Positions 63,839 to 64,000 of a DNA stretch of 64,000 nt are shown in pieces. A program made the translations under genes and the position numbers. Numbering within the stretch: position 1 is the stretch's first letter; each line of letters starts with the position of its first letter. Source of the stretch: Parasteatoda lunata (taxonomy: Eukaryota > Arthropoda > Arachnida > Araneae > Theridiidae); NCBI GenBank assembly GCA_949128135.1, contig OX421975.1, positions 5,106,571 through 5,170,570 on the forward strand, written 5' to 3'. A model generated the notes under the pieces. That model was not told the DNA's origin and made no database searches. It saw nothing but the letters and a program-made list of their open reading frames with translations.

Positions 63839-64000
63839 CAGGGCCGTACGGAAGGGAAGGATTTAAGGGTTCAACTACCCCCTTCAGACAAAATGGAAAA
63901 AATAAAAATTTTAGTAGAAATTATGCGAGCTTTTATTTTTTAAGACTATATATTTTTATTTGCCTTATGCCTACTTTTTTTTCTCATGGTATTTCTCAGA
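63839..64000 (+). mobile_element. Possible 5' end of a DNA transposon (hAT-like), cut by window end
   Basis: CAGGGCCGTACGGAAGG starts abruptly after a TA run and continues with GGGTTCAACTACCCCCTTCA. CAGGGCCG-type termini followed by G- and C-rich stretches are common in hAT elements. The other end is outside the window, so neither the inverted repeat nor a target duplication can be checked. Confidence 0.35.

Overview
This is non-coding, repeat-dominated DNA from a eukaryotic nuclear genome. It is very AT-rich and holds no recognisable host gene. There are no bacterial operons, CRISPR arrays or phage modules. RNase H-bearing LINEs, tRNA- and 5S rRNA-derived SINEs, a Ty3/gypsy retrotransposon and hAT relics point to an invertebrate. 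An arthropod, perhaps an orb-weaving spider, is my guess from the style of the repeats; nothing in the sequence proves the taxon.

Layout. From about 0.25 to 29.1 kb is one satellite locus built from relatives of a single monomer family, whose core reads TGTACCCCCTATGGGG, then a GGTAGGGTACACTAGTACC-like segment. The orientation is forward from 0.25 to 6.54 kb and reversed from 6.54 to 19.06 kb. It flips again inside long (TA)n tracts, and is forward from 20.36 to 29.08 kb. The parts are irregular 180-250 bp monomers (0.25-10.4 kb), a nearly invariant 436-bp dimeric higher-order array (10.4-17.67 kb) and a 377-bp dimeric array (20.6-29 kb). Inserted in it are two 5'-truncated LINEs with clear target-site duplications (2132-3119 and 8290-9747) and a 1.18-kb fold-back element (17674-18851). 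Part of the fold-back element was later copied in a roughly 1.07-kb tandem duplication.

From 29.1 to 57 kb is AT-rich DNA with no credible gene. It carries at least eight copies or pieces of one tRNA-derived SINE family, a second tRNA-like SINE, two 5S rRNA-derived SINEs (one with a perfect 11-bp target duplication), a 169-bp satellite of about 19 units, a non-autonomous hAT relic nested inside a SINE, and degenerate dispersed repeats.

From 57.1 to 60.7 kb is a minus-strand Ty3/gypsy retrotransposon with gag zinc knuckle, protease, reverse transcriptase, RNase H and integrase. It is broken by frameshifts and one gag stop. From 60.7 to 64 kb are a possible solo LTR in a TA microsatellite, a 942-bp LTR-like unit repeated nearly three times in tandem with a polypurine tract before each repeated TG start, and a possible hAT terminus cut by the window end.

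The only protein-coding capacity is that of mobile elements. Many other open frames here are satellite by-products, some opening at GTG or TTG rather than ATG. The most interesting signals are architectural: orientation-switching satellites, out-of-register block duplications, the fold-back element and the 5S-derived SINEs. I did not find a new defence, metabolic or regulatory system.
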